The notes: generated by a model from the sequence alone, not told the origin. A stretch of DNA of 47,732 nt from Bacteroidaceae bacterium (GCA_017552435.1 JAFZPZ010000107.1:1-47732); one strand, 5' to 3'; numbered from the stretch's first letter, positions 16,726-25,724 are shown. Numbers and translations are program-made.

Positions 16726-17406
16726 CTCCAACCAGGCGGAGAAATCATCAACTTTTATGCAGTCCTCCACGCGAATGTCCCCGATACGGGTTCGGCGCAA
16801 GGCGATGAGATGGGCACCGCTGTCGAGGGCAAGTCCTATGTCACGAGCCAAAGCGCGAATATATGTGCCTTTGCTGCAAACAACACGTATTGTGGCCTGC
16901 ATCTTCTCCTGATTAAAATCGAGGAGTTCTATCTCATCTATTACCAATACTTTGGGCTTGAGTTCCACATCCTTTCCTTTGCGAGCAAGATCATAAGCGC
17001 GATGGCCGTCTATCTTGCAGGCCGAGAAAGCAGGCGGTATCTGTTCGATGCGTCCTTGGAAACGGGTCAGCACTTCACGCACCAAGGGTTCGGTGATATG
17101 CTCCGTTGGATAGGTCTGGTCGATGGGTTTCTCTAGGTCGAAACAGGGCGTAGTGGCTCCGAGCTGCAATGTGGCAACATATTCCTTAACATGTGCCTGT
17201 AGCTCCTCGATACGCTTCGTGGCATGTCCTGTACAGACGACCATCACACCTGTCGCCAAAGGGTCGAGTGTACCTGCATGCCCCACCTTGAGCTTTCGCA
17301 CACCAAGACGACGGCAAAGAAGTGCACGTATCTTGGCCACAACGTTGAAACTGGTCCACGTCAGCGGTTTGTCAAAATAGAGTATTTCGCCGTTGATGAA
17401 ATCCAT
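16714..17406 (-). CDS. truB: tRNA pseudouridine(55) synthase
   Basis: 230 residues. It makes pseudouridine 55 in the T-loop of tRNA. The catalytic aspartate is D48 in GHAGTLDPLATG; other marks are FDKPLTWTSFNVV and CSKGTYIRALARDIG. Its start overlaps the uppP stop in a TAATG junction, so the two are translationally coupled. The last codons and stop are supplied by a heptamer repeat. Confidence 0.96.
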   Translation of the reverse strand: MDFINGEILYFDKPLTWTSFNVVAKIRALLCRRLGVRKLKVGHAGTLDPLATGVMVVCTGHATKRIEELQAHVKEYVATLQLGATTPCFDLEKPIDQTYPTEHITEPLVREVLTRFQGRIEQIPPAFSACKIDGHRAYDLARKGKDVELKPKVLVIDEIELLDFNQEKMQATIRVVCSKGTYIRALARDIGLALDSGAHLIALRRTRIGDIRVEDCIKVDDFSAWLENNS

Positions 17407-18269
17407 TAGTCAACCATTACGAGTGAGTGCCCCGTCCACAAAAGGGCGAGTATGATGATACCTACGATGATGCGATAGATGCCAAATGCCTTGAATCCAT
17501 ACTTGGTAAGGAAGCTGACGAACCACTTCATAGCAAGCAATGCCACCACGAAAGCTACAACACAGCCCAGGGCCAACATCATCAGATTGTCGCGCGTTGC
17601 CCAGCTGGCATCGGCCTCATCACCAAAGAACAGTTGCAGCACATCCAGAGCGGTAGCTGCCGCCATCGTGGGAACAGCCAGGAAGAACGAAAACTCGGCA
17701 GCGGCGCGGCGTGTCAGCTTCTGGGCCATACCGCCTACGATGGTTGCCATAGAGCGTGATACACCAGGTATCATGGCGATGCACTGGAACAGACCGATGC
17801 GGAAAGCACGTCCCTCCGTCAGCTCGGTCTGCTCGCTGCCCTTGTTGAAGATGCGGTCGCAGAATAGCATGAAAACGCCACCGATGACCAGCATCAGAGC
17901 CACCACCTCCACGTTCTCGAGGAAGCGGTCTATCAGGCCGGACATCTTGCCGATGAAGCCGATGACGATAGCAGGCACAAACGCCACCAGGAGCTTCCAA
18001 TAGAAGTCCCACTTATGGAGGAAGGTCTGCAATGGAGTGCTGCCGTAGGGAGCCGGTGTGCTGTTCAGACGAAAGAAACGGTTCCAGTAGAGACACACGA
18101 CAGAGAGGATGGCTCCGAACTGGATGATGATGGTGAATGCCTTCACGAAGGGCGTGCTCTCAACCCCCAGCAGGTTCTGCGTGATAATCATGTGTCCCGT
18201 CGAAGAGACGGGCAGGAACTCCGTAAGCCCCTCCACAATGGCGATGATAATTGTCTCGAATGCTGTCAT
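17406..18269 (-). CDS. uppP: Undecaprenyl-diphosphatase
   Basis: 287 residues with about eight hydrophobic helices. It dephosphorylates undecaprenyl pyrophosphate to recycle the lipid carrier for peptidoglycan and other surface polymers, in the inner membrane. Family motifs are present: [15 protein letters not shown] near the start and [14 protein letters not shown] in the middle. It lies between a DUF3098 gene and truB in an order common in Bacteroidales. Confidence 0.96.
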   Translation of the reverse strand: MTAFETIIIAIVEGLTEFLPVSSTGHMIITQNLLGVESTPFVKAFTIIIQFGAILSVVCLYWNRFFRLNSTPAPYGSTPLQTFLHKWDFYWKLLVAFVPAIVIGFIGKMSGLIDRFLENVEVVALMLVIGGVFMLFCDRIFNKGSEQTELTEGRAFRIGLFQCIAMIPGVSRSMATIVGGMAQKLTRRAAAEFSFFLAVPTMAAATALDVLQLFFGDEADASWATRDNLMMLALGCVVAFVVALLAMKWFVSFLTKYGFKAFGIYRIIVGIIILALLWTGHSLVMVD

Positions 18270-18281
18270 GCCAGTACCTCC

Positions 18282-18506
18282 TTATTTCTCTTGCTTCTTG
18301 GCCTTAGGTTTGAACATAATGGCGAACATGATGAAGACAAATCCGAAAAGACTTACCAGAGGTGCCACTTTTATGCGACGTGCGCTGAAGATGTCTGGAT
18401 TGAAAACTCCTTCTGCACTGCCTTCACCCGACATCAGTACGAGACCGATGATGACGATGGCCATTCCGATGGCCAGCAGAATGTAATTCTTTTTACTAAA
18501 TGCCAT
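18282..18506 (-). CDS. DUF3098 family small membrane protein
   Basis: 74 residues with two hydrophobic helices (YILLAIGMAIVIIGLVLMSG and VSLFGFVFIMFAIMFKP) and a loop reading FNPDIFSARRIKVAP, the hallmark of DUF3098. It is a two-helix inner-membrane protein of unknown role that regularly sits between ftsX and uppP in Bacteroidetes, so a link to envelope growth is plausible. It starts 12 bases upstream of uppP. Confidence 0.9.
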   Translation of the reverse strand: MAFSKKNYILLAIGMAIVIIGLVLMSGEGSAEGVFNPDIFSARRIKVAPLVSLFGFVFIMFAIMFKPKAKKQEK

Positions 18507-18524
18507 GTTTATTTGCGATTTACA

Positions 18525-18546
18525 GACCCCCAGCCCCCTTAGGGGG
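18525..18546. repeat. GC-rich palindromic repeat between ftsX and DUF3098
   Basis: GACCCCCAGCCCCC followed by TTAGGGGG. A second copy at 18597-18619 faces it across the same gap and reaches the ftsX stop codon. Confidence 0.7.
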
Positions 18547-18596
18547 AGAAAAGGGTCGCGTTACTAATTTATATATCATCCATATCTTTTTCAATT

Positions 18597-18619
18597 CCCC
18601 CAAAGGGGGTTAGGGGGTC
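18597..18619. repeat. GC-rich palindromic repeat at the ftsX end
   Basis: CCCCCAAAGGGGGTTAGG followed by GGGTC. On the minus strand it begins immediately after, and partly within, the ftsX TAG. Confidence 0.7.
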
Positions 18620-19488
18620 TAATACAGCTCTGCCCCACGCATCTTCAGGCAATGGGTCACAGAGAAATAGGTGCAGAGGATAGTTAGGATAAGTCCTATA
18701 CCAAGCACCGATACTGCGGTGATAATCATGTTCTGCTGTGTGACATAGAGCAAAACATCGGCATCATAGACCGATGCACCATATATGCCAGCAAGGATGA
18801 CAGCATCGGCAATAAATGCCGAAGCAATACCTATCCAGAAGCTACGCACTAGGAAGGGACGCCGGATGAAACTCCACTTGGCACCCACCAATTTCATCGT
18901 ATGTAACACAAAGCGATGATTAAATACACTAAGGCGTACGGTATTGTTGATGAGACTCAGTGAGATGACGACAAGCAGCAAGGCGATAGCAAGGAGGAAG
19001 AGTGAGGCACGATGCAGATTTCGGTTAAGGCTCTCCACCAAATCCTTCTGATACATCACATTGGCAACATACTTCATGCCACGTATCTCTTCGCTAATCC
19101 ACTGCAGACTGTCACCAGAAGAATACTCCGGCTTGACCCTTACCTCCATCGAGATAGAAAAAGGATTGGCACCAAGGAAGTCCGTGGGATCAATACCCAT
19201 GCTCTCTATCTGCTCCTGCAAAGCTTGCTCCCGACTGATATAGTCGATACAACTGACATAATACTTCTCATCCAAAGCACTTTGCACTTGTTCTGCTTCT
19301 GCCGTCTGCGCATCATCGTCGAGCACAACGGTAACAGTCAAGTTTTCCTTGACACTGTCGGCTACCACACGAGCCGTGAGTGAAAGCAGTATGACCAGTC
19401 CTATGAGGATGAGCACCAGACTTGTACTGATGGTACTGGTGATGCCCTGTAATACCCAGGATATCTTTTGCTTCTTTCTGTGTTTCAA
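18619..19488 (-). CDS. ftsX: FtsX-like cell division permease
   Basis: 289 residues with the FtsX layout: one helix after a basic N-terminus (STSLVLILIGLVILLSL), a periplasmic domain of about 110 residues, then three C-terminal helices. FtsX works with the ATPase FtsE at the septum and controls peptidoglycan hydrolases. Segments VKENLTVTVVLDDDA and SLINNTVRLSVFNHRFVLHTMKLVGA are typical. ftsE is not next to it in this window. It precedes DUF3098-uppP-truB on the same strand. Confidence 0.92.
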   Translation of the reverse strand: MKHRKKQKISWVLQGITSTISTSLVLILIGLVILLSLTARVVADSVKENLTVTVVLDDDAQTAEAEQVQSALDEKYYVSCIDYISREQALQEQIESMGIDPTDFLGANPFSISMEVRVKPEYSSGDSLQWISEEIRGMKYVANVMYQKDLVESLNRNLHRASLFLLAIALLLVVISLSLINNTVRLSVFNHRFVLHTMKLVGAKWSFIRRPFLVRSFWIGIASAFIADAVILAGIYGASVYDADVLLYVTQQNMIITAVSVLGIGLILTILCTYFSVTHCLKMRGAELY

Positions 19489-19517
19489 CTGTAATATAGG
19501 TTTAAAATTTCTAGGTT

Positions 19518-19538
19518 AACTATGAACTATGAACTCTC
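19518..19538. repeat. Heptamer tandem repeat, unit AACTATG, over the miaB stop
   Basis: AACTATG, AACTATG, AACTCTC. The miaB stop codon (19527-19529) lies inside it. Confidence 0.65.
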
Positions 19539-20849
19539 GACTATCCCCTTGAGGGTGGCACTACTGCTCTCTGTAATGCTAACGGTAACGGTCTGACCGA
19601 TGTGGAGATTGCCGCGAGGAACGATGACCACCTTGTTCTGTCCTGTACGTCCGAAAAGTTCGTCACGACTACGCTTGCTGACTCCTTCGAGGAGAATGTC
19701 GTACTGCTTGCCGATACAGCGGCGGTTAGCTTCTGCGGAGAGTTCGTTCTGCAGAGCGATGAGTTCGTTCAGGCGGCGTATCTTCACCTCCTCGGGCACA
19801 TCATCTGGCAGATGCTTGCTGGCGTATGTACCTGGGCGCTCGCTGTACTTGAACATGAAGGCGCTGTCGTAGCCCACTTCACGCATGAGGGAAAGACTCT
19901 GCCGGTGGTCCTCTTCCGTCTCACTGCTGTAGCCGGCGAAGATGTCTGTCGAAATGGCGCAATCGGGAATGATGCGGCGTATGGCACCTACACGTTCCAA
20001 GTACCACTCCCTCGTGTATTTGCGGTTCATCAACTTCAGGATGCGGTCGCTGCCACTCTGGACGGGCAGATGTATGTGGTGGCATAGGTTCGGTTCTTCG
20101 GCAATGACACGGAGCGTCTCGTCGCTCATGTCCTTTGGGTGCGAAGTGGTAAAACGTACCCTCATCTGCGGCACCTCCCGAGCCACACGTCTGAGTAAAT
20201 CCGGAAATCCCGGACTATCCGGAGACTCTGGAATCCGGTAGCTGTTCACATTCTGTCCCAACAGGGTCACTTCCTTGTATCCTCTCTCTTGCAAATCACG
20301 ACACTCCCGCAGAATGCTCTCCACATCTCGACTACGCTCTCGGCCTCTGGTATAGGGCACGATGCAGTAGTGGCAGAAATTGTTGCAGCCACGCGTAATG
20401 CTGACGAAGCCCGAGATGTGTGGTCCGCAGATGCGTTGGGGCACAATGTCGCGATAGGTCTCTGTGGTCGAGAGTTCGACGTTGATAGCCTTGTGCCCAC
20501 ACTCCACTTGTGCAATAAGATCAGGCAGTGACATATAGGCATCCGGACCAACCACGATATCGGCATGATAAGCTTCTATTAGTTGCTCACGGACGCGCTC
20601 TGCCATACAACCGAGTACACCGATTATGAAATGACGCCCCTTCTTCTTCAGACTATAGAGAAACTCCAAACGGGAAAGAATCTTCTGCTCGGCATTGTCG
20701 CGGACGGAACAGGTGTTCAGGAAGACGGCATCTGCCTCGTCCATATTATCTGTCACCTCATAGCCCGCCATACCCATTACGCTGGCAACGACCTCGCTGT
20801 CAGCTACGTTCATCTGACACCCGTAAGTTTCTATGAGCAGTTTCTTCAT
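19527..20849 (-). CDS. miaB: tRNA-2-methylthio-N6-dimethylallyladenosine synthase
   Basis: 440 residues. It adds a methylthio group to i6A37 of tRNA. The N-terminal cluster cysteines are C11, C47 and C81; the radical-SAM motif CNNFCHYC supplies C155, C159 and C162; a TRAM domain ends the protein (GRTGQNKVVIVPRGNLHIGQ). Length and order are normal for MiaB. The final Ser and TAG stop come from an AACTATG-type heptamer repeat. Confidence 0.96.
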   Translation of the reverse strand: MKKLLIETYGCQMNVADSEVVASVMGMAGYEVTDNMDEADAVFLNTCSVRDNAEQKILSRLEFLYSLKKKGRHFIIGVLGCMAERVREQLIEAYHADIVVGPDAYMSLPDLIAQVECGHKAINVELSTTETYRDIVPQRICGPHISGFVSITRGCNNFCHYCIVPYTRGRERSRDVESILRECRDLQERGYKEVTLLGQNVNSYRIPESPDSPGFPDLLRRVAREVPQMRVRFTTSHPKDMSDETLRVIAEEPNLCHHIHLPVQSGSDRILKLMNRKYTREWYLERVGAIRRIIPDCAISTDIFAGYSSETEEDHRQSLSLMREVGYDSAFMFKYSERPGTYASKHLPDDVPEEVKIRRLNELIALQNELSAEANRRCIGKQYDILLEGVSKRSRDELFGRTGQNKVVIVPRGNLHIGQTVTVSITESSSATLKGIVESS

Positions 20850-20905
20850 CCTTTGTTTTGCCTGAGCTAGCTCAAAACAGGGGTATACATCCCCATTTTC
20901 GCCCG

Positions 20906-20913
20906 CAAAGATA
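20906..20913 (-). promoter_or_regulatory. -7 box TATCTTTG of miaB
   Basis: CAAAGATA on the plus strand, 57 bases upstream of the miaB ATG; probably starts the miaB-ftsX-uppP-truB-queA-folK run or its first part. No clear -33 element. Confidence 0.45.
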
Positions 20914-20988
20914 ATGCTTTTTTATGAGAATCGTGTTTTTTTGCCAATAAAATGTGCTTATCTGCTTGTTTATGAGGTTTTATGGCAT

Positions 20989-21017
20989 AAAAAAGCCCCT
21001 CCTTTTGCAGGAGGAGC
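20989..21017 (-). terminator. Terminator of ddh
   Basis: On the minus strand GCTCCTCCT pairs with AGGAGGGGC (nine pairs, one G-U) around GCAAA, followed by TTTTTT. Confidence 0.85.
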
Positions 21018-21051
21018 TCTATTTTCCAGTACAATTATTACAAATCACCTA

Positions 21052-21951
21052 TTACACAAGGTGTCCGATTATCTGTTCGCGATCTCCTGGCAGATAGTCG
21101 ATGACAGGAATCTCTATCATCGTATAAGCGCCAGGCTGCTGCTTCATGGTGGCACGAGCCGCATTAACAAGCACCTGTGCAGTAAGGGCAGGATTGTTGA
21201 TCTTCATATTGAACTCAAAAAGCTGGTTGTGCGTCTGGCCGCTCACACCCTTGCGAACGAGGTTCACTCCATGACCGACATCGTTCAGGGCATCTACGCT
21301 CTCCACCTGGAAAACATGTGTCTCGTCGTGGGAGAAATATGGGTCTGCCTTGATGGCCTTCGTTACTTCCTCCAGACTTGCGCCTTCTTCCAGCTCCACA
21401 TATACCATGCGACGGTGAATGCCTTCGCCCACAGGAATGGTCATCGATAGCGCATCTTTCACACCGGCTTTGCTGCGCACACAAACGCTGTGCCCCATGC
21501 TGCGACCAGGACCGAAGTTTGTATAGGTGAGGCCTTTCGGAGCAAGGCTCTCCATCAGGGTGCGGACGATGCTGTCACTCCCCGGGTCCCAACCGGCAGA
21601 GATGATACTTACAGCTCCATGCTGCTTGGCGGCAGCCGAAAGTGTACGGCGCAGGTCGAGGATAGATGTGTGTATGTCGAAGCTATCGACGGTGTTGATG
21701 CCCAGTGCGAGGCATTTCAGAGCGTGCTCTTCCACCGAGCGCGTCGGGGTTGCAAGGATGGCGACGTCCACTTTGCCCAATTCGGTAATGTCTTTCACAA
21801 CAGCATAATCAGCCAGTTCTGCGGGTTTATTGGCTGCTCCGTTACGTCGAACAATACCTGCTATCTCCATGTCGGGGGCCGCCTGCAAAGCTTGAATGGT
21901 GTAACGCCCGATGTTGCCGTAACCAACGACTGCAATTCTCAATTTTTCCAT
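21052..21951 (-). CDS. ddh: meso-diaminopimelate D-dehydrogenase
   Basis: 299 residues starting MEKLRIAVVGYGNIGRYTIQ, a Rossmann NADP site. Other segments are SFDIHTSILDLRRTLSAAA, SIISAGWDPGSDSIVR and GPGRSMGHSVCVRSKAGVKDAL. It makes meso-DAP directly from tetrahydrodipicolinate for lysine and peptidoglycan, a route used by many Bacteroidetes. The open frame extends upstream to 22107, but the -7 box at 21993-22000 and the family N-terminus fix the start at 21951. Confidence 0.95.
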   Translation of the reverse strand: MEKLRIAVVGYGNIGRYTIQALQAAPDMEIAGIVRRNGAANKPAELADYAVVKDITELGKVDVAILATPTRSVEEHALKCLALGINTVDSFDIHTSILDLRRTLSAAAKQHGAVSIISAGWDPGSDSIVRTLMESLAPKGLTYTNFGPGRSMGHSVCVRSKAGVKDALSMTIPVGEGIHRRMVYVELEEGASLEEVTKAIKADPYFSHDETHVFQVESVDALNDVGHGVNLVRKGVSGQTHNQLFEFNMKINNPALTAQVLVNAARATMKQQPGAYTMIEIPVIDYLPGDREQIIGHLV

Positions 21952-21992
21952 ATTTAATGTTCTTTTAGTTAGCATTATCCTGATTTCGCTTG

Positions 21993-22027
21993 CAAAGGTA
22001 CAGCTTTTTACCGAAACAAGCAACAAA
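21993..22027 (-). promoter_or_regulatory. Promoter of ddh
   Basis: Minus-strand TACCTTTG (22000-21993) with TTTG at 22027-22024, spacer 23 bases, slightly longer than usual. Confidence 0.5.
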
Positions 22028-22334
22028 ATGCGTGGTTTTTCGTTATTATTCAGATTTCCGGAATAAAAACAGAAGAAAAATGGAGAGCAAACTCGTAGGC
22101 AAAACATTCATTTTTTCTTTTTTTACTTCTTTTTTTACTTCAATTTTAATTTCGAAGCAAGACTCGAGCGAAAAGCCAAAAAGTTTTCCAACAGAAACAA
22201 CGCACTTACAGGGGGAAAAATACTTTTTGGAAAACTTTTTGTTTCGTACCAAATAGTTAACAATCTGCTTTTCTGTGACTTAACTTTTTGTTTTGGAAAA
22301 CTTTTATTTTTCTTGAAAAATTTTCTTGTTTTAT

Positions 22335-22366
22335 TTTGGTCAACTCGGAAAATAATTCTACCTTTG
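22335..22366 (+). promoter_or_regulatory. Promoter of nrdDG
   Basis: TTTG (22335-22338) and TACCTTTG (22359-22366) with a 20-base spacer, a near-perfect match to the Bacteroidetes consensus. Confidence 0.75.
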
Positions 22367-22422
22367 TAGTCGTTTTCGAATCTTTCTACCAAAGACACTA
22401 AACTTAACACACTATACCTATT

Positions 22423-24582
22423 ATGATTGTTATTAAACGAGACGGCTCGCAAGAAGAGTTTAACAGAGCCAAAATTAAAAACGCCCTCGTCGGAGCGTTA
22501 CGGTCGGTGAACAGGATGGACGAGGAAAAAATCAAAAGCGTAGCCACCGACCTGAGTGAAAGCATATCTGTCCGCGACGGCTTCACCGTAGAGGAGATAC
22601 AGAACCGCGTAGAGCTGGCCTTGATGCAGAACGGCTACTACGACGAGGCAAAGGCCTACATCCTCTATCGCCACAAACATGCCGAAGCCCGCTTCATCAA
22701 GGAGCGTATCGACTACATGAACGAGTACAGCCACTCCGACGACAATGCAGCTACTGCTTCGGAAACAGACGCCAATGCCAACGTGACGATGAAAAACGTG
22801 GCAAACCTGGAGGGTGAGGTGTACAAGACCACCAACCGCGTCATCCAGCGCCAGCGCATGAAGGACAAACTGAACCAGATGTACCCGGAGGTATCAAAGC
22901 AGTACGAGGCAGATTTGAATCACCATATTATATATACGCACGACGAGGCATCCACTCCCGTACTGAAGCAGTACTGCATGGCTGTCAGCCTCTACCCCCT
23001 GATGACAGAAGGCGTGGGCAACATCGACGGTGTCACACCCGGCCCTCCAAACGACTTGCAGTCCTTCTCGGGACAGATTACGAACCTCACCTTCCTTCTC
23101 TCCTCCCAGTGCAAGGGTGCAGTAGCATTCGGCGAGTATTTCATAGTGCTGAACTACTACATCATATCCGAATTCGGTAAGAACTGGTACGACCATCTTG
23201 ACGATGTGGCCACCACCAGCATCTGCCTGCAGCAGCGCACGGTTCGCGAGCACATCCTGAAAGCCTTCAAGCAATTCATCTGGGGCATCAACCAGCCGGC
23301 CGGCAACCGCTCCTATCAGTCTCCCTTCACGAATGTCTCCTACTACGACCATACATACTTCGACAGCCTCTTCGCCAACTTCTGCTACCCCGACGGCACC
23401 AAGCCCGAATGGAAAGCCGTAGATACCCTGCAGCGCATGTTCATGAAGTGGTTCAACAAGCTTCGCCTCAAGCAGTTGCTTACCTTCCCCGTCGAGACAA
23501 TGGCTATGGTTTACGACCCCGAGACGAAAGACATCATCGACAAGGACTACAAGGACTTCACCGCCGAGATGTACGCCGAGGGCCACTCCTTCTTTACCTA
23601 TATCTCGGACAGTGCCGACTCGCTGGCCTCCTGTTGCCGACTGAAGAACGAGCTGACGGAGAACACCTTCAACCCGACGTCCGGCCTGACGGGTGTGATG
23701 ACTGGCTCGTGCAACGTCATCACGCTGAACATCAACCGCATCGTGCAGGACGCCAAGCGCACCGTCTCCGGTACAGAGGGCGACTATGACTTCTACTCCT
23801 TCCTGCGCCTTTACCTCACCACCATCCTGGAGCGCGTCTACAAGTACCATATCGCCTACAAGACCATGCTCTACGAAATGGAGGACCGCGGTATGTTCGC
23901 AGCATCCAACGGAGGCTATATCTACATCAGCAAGCTCTACTCCACCATCGGCATCAACGGACTGAACGAAGCCGCTCGCTTCCTGGGACTGACGGTAGGT
24001 AACAACCCCGAGTACATCAAATTCCTGCAGATCATTCTGGGCACCATCAAGGAGGAGAACAAGCGCCACAGCATCCACGACAAGAAGAGACCCTTCCTCT
24101 TCAATTCCGAAGTCGTTCCTGCTGAAGGCCTGGGTGGCAAGAACTACCGATGGGATAAGGAGGACGGCTACTGGGTACCAGAAGACGAGAACCTCTACAA
24201 CTCTTACTTCTACGACGCTCACGACGATACCCGCGTACTGGACAAGTTCATCCTGCACGGACGTCAGACCTACCAGTTCACCGACGGCGGAAGCGCCCTG
24301 CATTGCAACCTGCAGGACCACCTCACCAAGGAGCAGTATCTCAAACTCATCGACTTCGCCATCGAGAACGGCACCTCCTACTACACTTTCAACATCCCCA
24401 ACTCGAAGTGCGAGGACTGCGGACACATTATCAAGAAGCCCATCGAGGTTTGTCCTTGCTGCGGCAGCTCGAACATCACACAGTACACCCGCATCATCGG
24501 CTATCTGCGCCCCATCCCCGCCTTCGGACGTGACCGCCAGATAGAGGCCGCCAAGCGCACCTACAGTTGTAATCTGGAATGA
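22423..24582 (+). CDS. nrdD: Anaerobic ribonucleoside-triphosphate reductase
   Basis: 719 residues. It reduces ribonucleotides to deoxyribonucleotides without oxygen, using a glycyl radical. An ATP-cone regulatory domain opens the protein (IVIKRDGSQEEFNRAKIKNAL). The zinc-site cysteines are CEDC and CPCC near the C-terminus, and the radical glycine is G693 in TRIIGYLRP. The protein ends TYSCNLE. It overlaps nrdG by four bases (ATGA), so the two are coupled. Confidence 0.97.
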   Translation: MIVIKRDGSQEEFNRAKIKNALVGALRSVNRMDEEKIKSVATDLSESISVRDGFTVEEIQNRVELALMQNGYYDEAKAYILYRHKHAEARFIKERIDYMNEYSHSDDNAATASETDANANVTMKNVANLEGEVYKTTNRVIQRQRMKDKLNQMYPEVSKQYEADLNHHIIYTHDEASTPVLKQYCMAVSLYPLMTEGVGNIDGVTPGPPNDLQSFSGQITNLTFLLSSQCKGAVAFGEYFIVLNYYIISEFGKNWYDHLDDVATTSICLQQRTVREHILKAFKQFIWGINQPAGNRSYQSPFTNVSYYDHTYFDSLFANFCYPDGTKPEWKAVDTLQRMFMKWFNKLRLKQLLTFPVETMAMVYDPETKDIIDKDYKDFTAEMYAEGHSFFTYISDSADSLASCCRLKNELTENTFNPTSGLTGVMTGSCNVITLNINRIVQDAKRTVSGTEGDYDFYSFLRLYLTTILERVYKYHIAYKTMLYEMEDRGMFAASNGGYIYISKLYSTIGINGLNEAARFLGLTVGNNPEYIKFLQIILGTIKEENKRHSIHDKKRPFLFNSEVVPAEGLGGKNYRWDKEDGYWVPEDENLYNSYFYDAHDDTRVLDKFILHGRQTYQFTDGGSALHCNLQDHLTKEQYLKLIDFAIENGTSYYTFNIPNSKCEDCGHIIKKPIEVCPCCGSSNITQYTRIIGYLRPIPAFGRDRQIEAAKRTYSCNLE

Positions 24583-25031
24583 AGTACGTCGATGTTAAGG
24601 AAGTCTTTGCCGAGATTCCCGACGAAATAACCCTTGCCATCAGCATCAGCGGTTGTCCCATTCGCTGCCCGGGCTGTCACAGTCAATACCTCTGGGCCGA
24701 TGTGGGCGAACCGCTGACTGAAGAGGCTCTAGCCGAAATGCTGGAAAGCCATGTAGGAGTGACCTGTCTCTGCCTGATGGGAGGAGACCAAGATCCGGCC
24801 GAGATTGACAGATTGGCCCATTGGGTAAAGGAGAACTCCCGTGTGCGGATAGCTTGGTACAGCGGCCGCAGCGAACTGCCGCCAGAGATAGAGGTAACCC
24901 ACTTCGACTACCTGAAGATTGGTCCCTACGATGCAAAATGCGGCCCGCTGAACGCCAGAACCACCAACCAAAGACTTTACCGCGTAGAGCAAGGCAGACT
25001 CACAGATATCACACACCGTTTCTGGAAGTAA
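24579..25031 (+). CDS. nrdG: Anaerobic ribonucleotide reductase activating protein
   Basis: 150 residues, a short radical-SAM enzyme that installs the glycyl radical on NrdD. The iron-sulfur cysteines are C26, C30 and C33 in GCPIRCPGC. The segment LCLMGGDQDPAEI is the expected SAM-contact region. Translation is coupled to nrdD and ends before a strong terminator. Confidence 0.96.
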   Translation: MKYVDVKEVFAEIPDEITLAISISGCPIRCPGCHSQYLWADVGEPLTEEALAEMLESHVGVTCLCLMGGDQDPAEIDRLAHWVKENSRVRIAWYSGRSELPPEIEVTHFDYLKIGPYDAKCGPLNARTTNQRLYRVEQGRLTDITHRFWK

Positions 25032-25068
25032 AATAGCGAGCCCTGTCAGCAAGGACGCACAGACCCAC

Positions 25069-25111
25069 AAAGGCGGCACCGGTTTTTCCCGATGACCGCC
25101 TTTGCTTTTTT
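25069..25111 (+). terminator. Terminator of nrdDG
   Basis: AAAGGCGG (25069-25076) pairs with CCGCCTTT (25096-25103), followed by GCTTTTTT. Confidence 0.85.
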
Positions 25112-25531
25112 GTAAAAATAGTTCTCACAACGCTTTCTTTGCCATTTATTGCCTCTATAGGATTATTTCTGCAACTATTAATAGTAGCAATATTTTCCCT
25201 TAATGGTAACAATATTTTCCCTTAATAGTAGCCAATCCACTTTCCGGCAGATTTCGGAACATTTCCAAATAATGTAAAGATTTTTCCATTTCTAATTTTT
25301 CACTCTCATTCTCCCCCTAAAGGGGGCCGGGGGGTCTGCATTTGTTCCCTGCCCAGAGAAAAATTTTTCCTCCGCCGAGCAGTAAAATTTTCCTGGCGAG
25401 GTAGCAAAAACCCATTTTCAGAGGCTTTTGCATGTCCTATGGAATGTAATGATTTTTCCAATATCCTTCAATCATTTCTATAACCATTCATCATTCATTA
25501 TTCATCTTCCACTTTTCATTCTTTCGAAAAA
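25112..25531. other. Gene-free region left of the VapE-like element
   Basis: No gene is supported. It contains a 22-bp direct duplication with CAATATTTTCCCTTAAT at 25188-25204 and 25210-25226, a GC-rich palindromic repeat at 25313-25336, and the motif TTCCCTGCCCAGAG near 25345 shared with the HU leader. Confidence 0.5.
25313..25336. repeat. GC-rich palindromic interspersed repeat
   Basis: CCCCCTAAAGGGGGCCGG followed by GGGGTC; nearly identical to the copy at 2956-2980. Confidence 0.75.
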
Positions 25532-25638
25532 ACACCTCCCCACCTCCCTTGACGGGACTGCAAGCCCGATAAATACTGGGGTTGACGGACGGGAGGTGTT
25601 GTTCTCAGACCTCCCTTAAACCTCCCGTCAGACCTCCC
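25532..25638. repeat. Left inverted repeat (about 107 bp) of the VapE-like element
   Basis: Matches the reverse complement of 26997-27102 at roughly four bases in five by eye. It holds ACCTCCC units spaced 11-12 bases near its inner end (ACCTCCC-TTAA-ACCTCCC-GTCAG-ACCTCCC) and two internal hairpins, one with CGGG...CCCG arms and one with GGGAGGT...ACCTCCC arms. The inner 19 bases are identical in both copies. Confidence 0.85.
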
Positions 25639-25693
25639 ATTTCAAGATGTTCAAAAATGGGGGATTTTTTTCGTGCAATTTGCGTGACAAAAC

Positions 25694-25724
25694 TTGCGAA
25701 TGCAAGATTTTTTTCGTACCTTTG
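25694..25724 (+). promoter_or_regulatory. Promoter of the VapE-like gene
   Basis: TTG at 25694-25696 and TACCTTTG at 25717-25724 with a 20-base spacer, inside the element between the left repeat and the gene. Confidence 0.65.

Larger units (their letters stand above)
21952..22422. other. Divergent regulatory region between ddh and nrdD
   Basis: No gene is supported. It carries the ddh promoter, the nrdD promoter, and three near-identical sites: AAAAAGTTTTCCAA (22178-22191), TTTTTGGAAAACTTTTT (22224-22240) and TTTTGGAAAACTTTT (22291-22305), the first inverted relative to the others. These could be operators for the anaerobic reductase genes. Confidence 0.5.

Noticed and set aside
22894-24426. 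A 510-codon minus-strand open frame opposite nrdD
   Set aside because: Antisense shadow of a highly conserved gene; Val/Leu/Glu-rich with no family features and no promoter.
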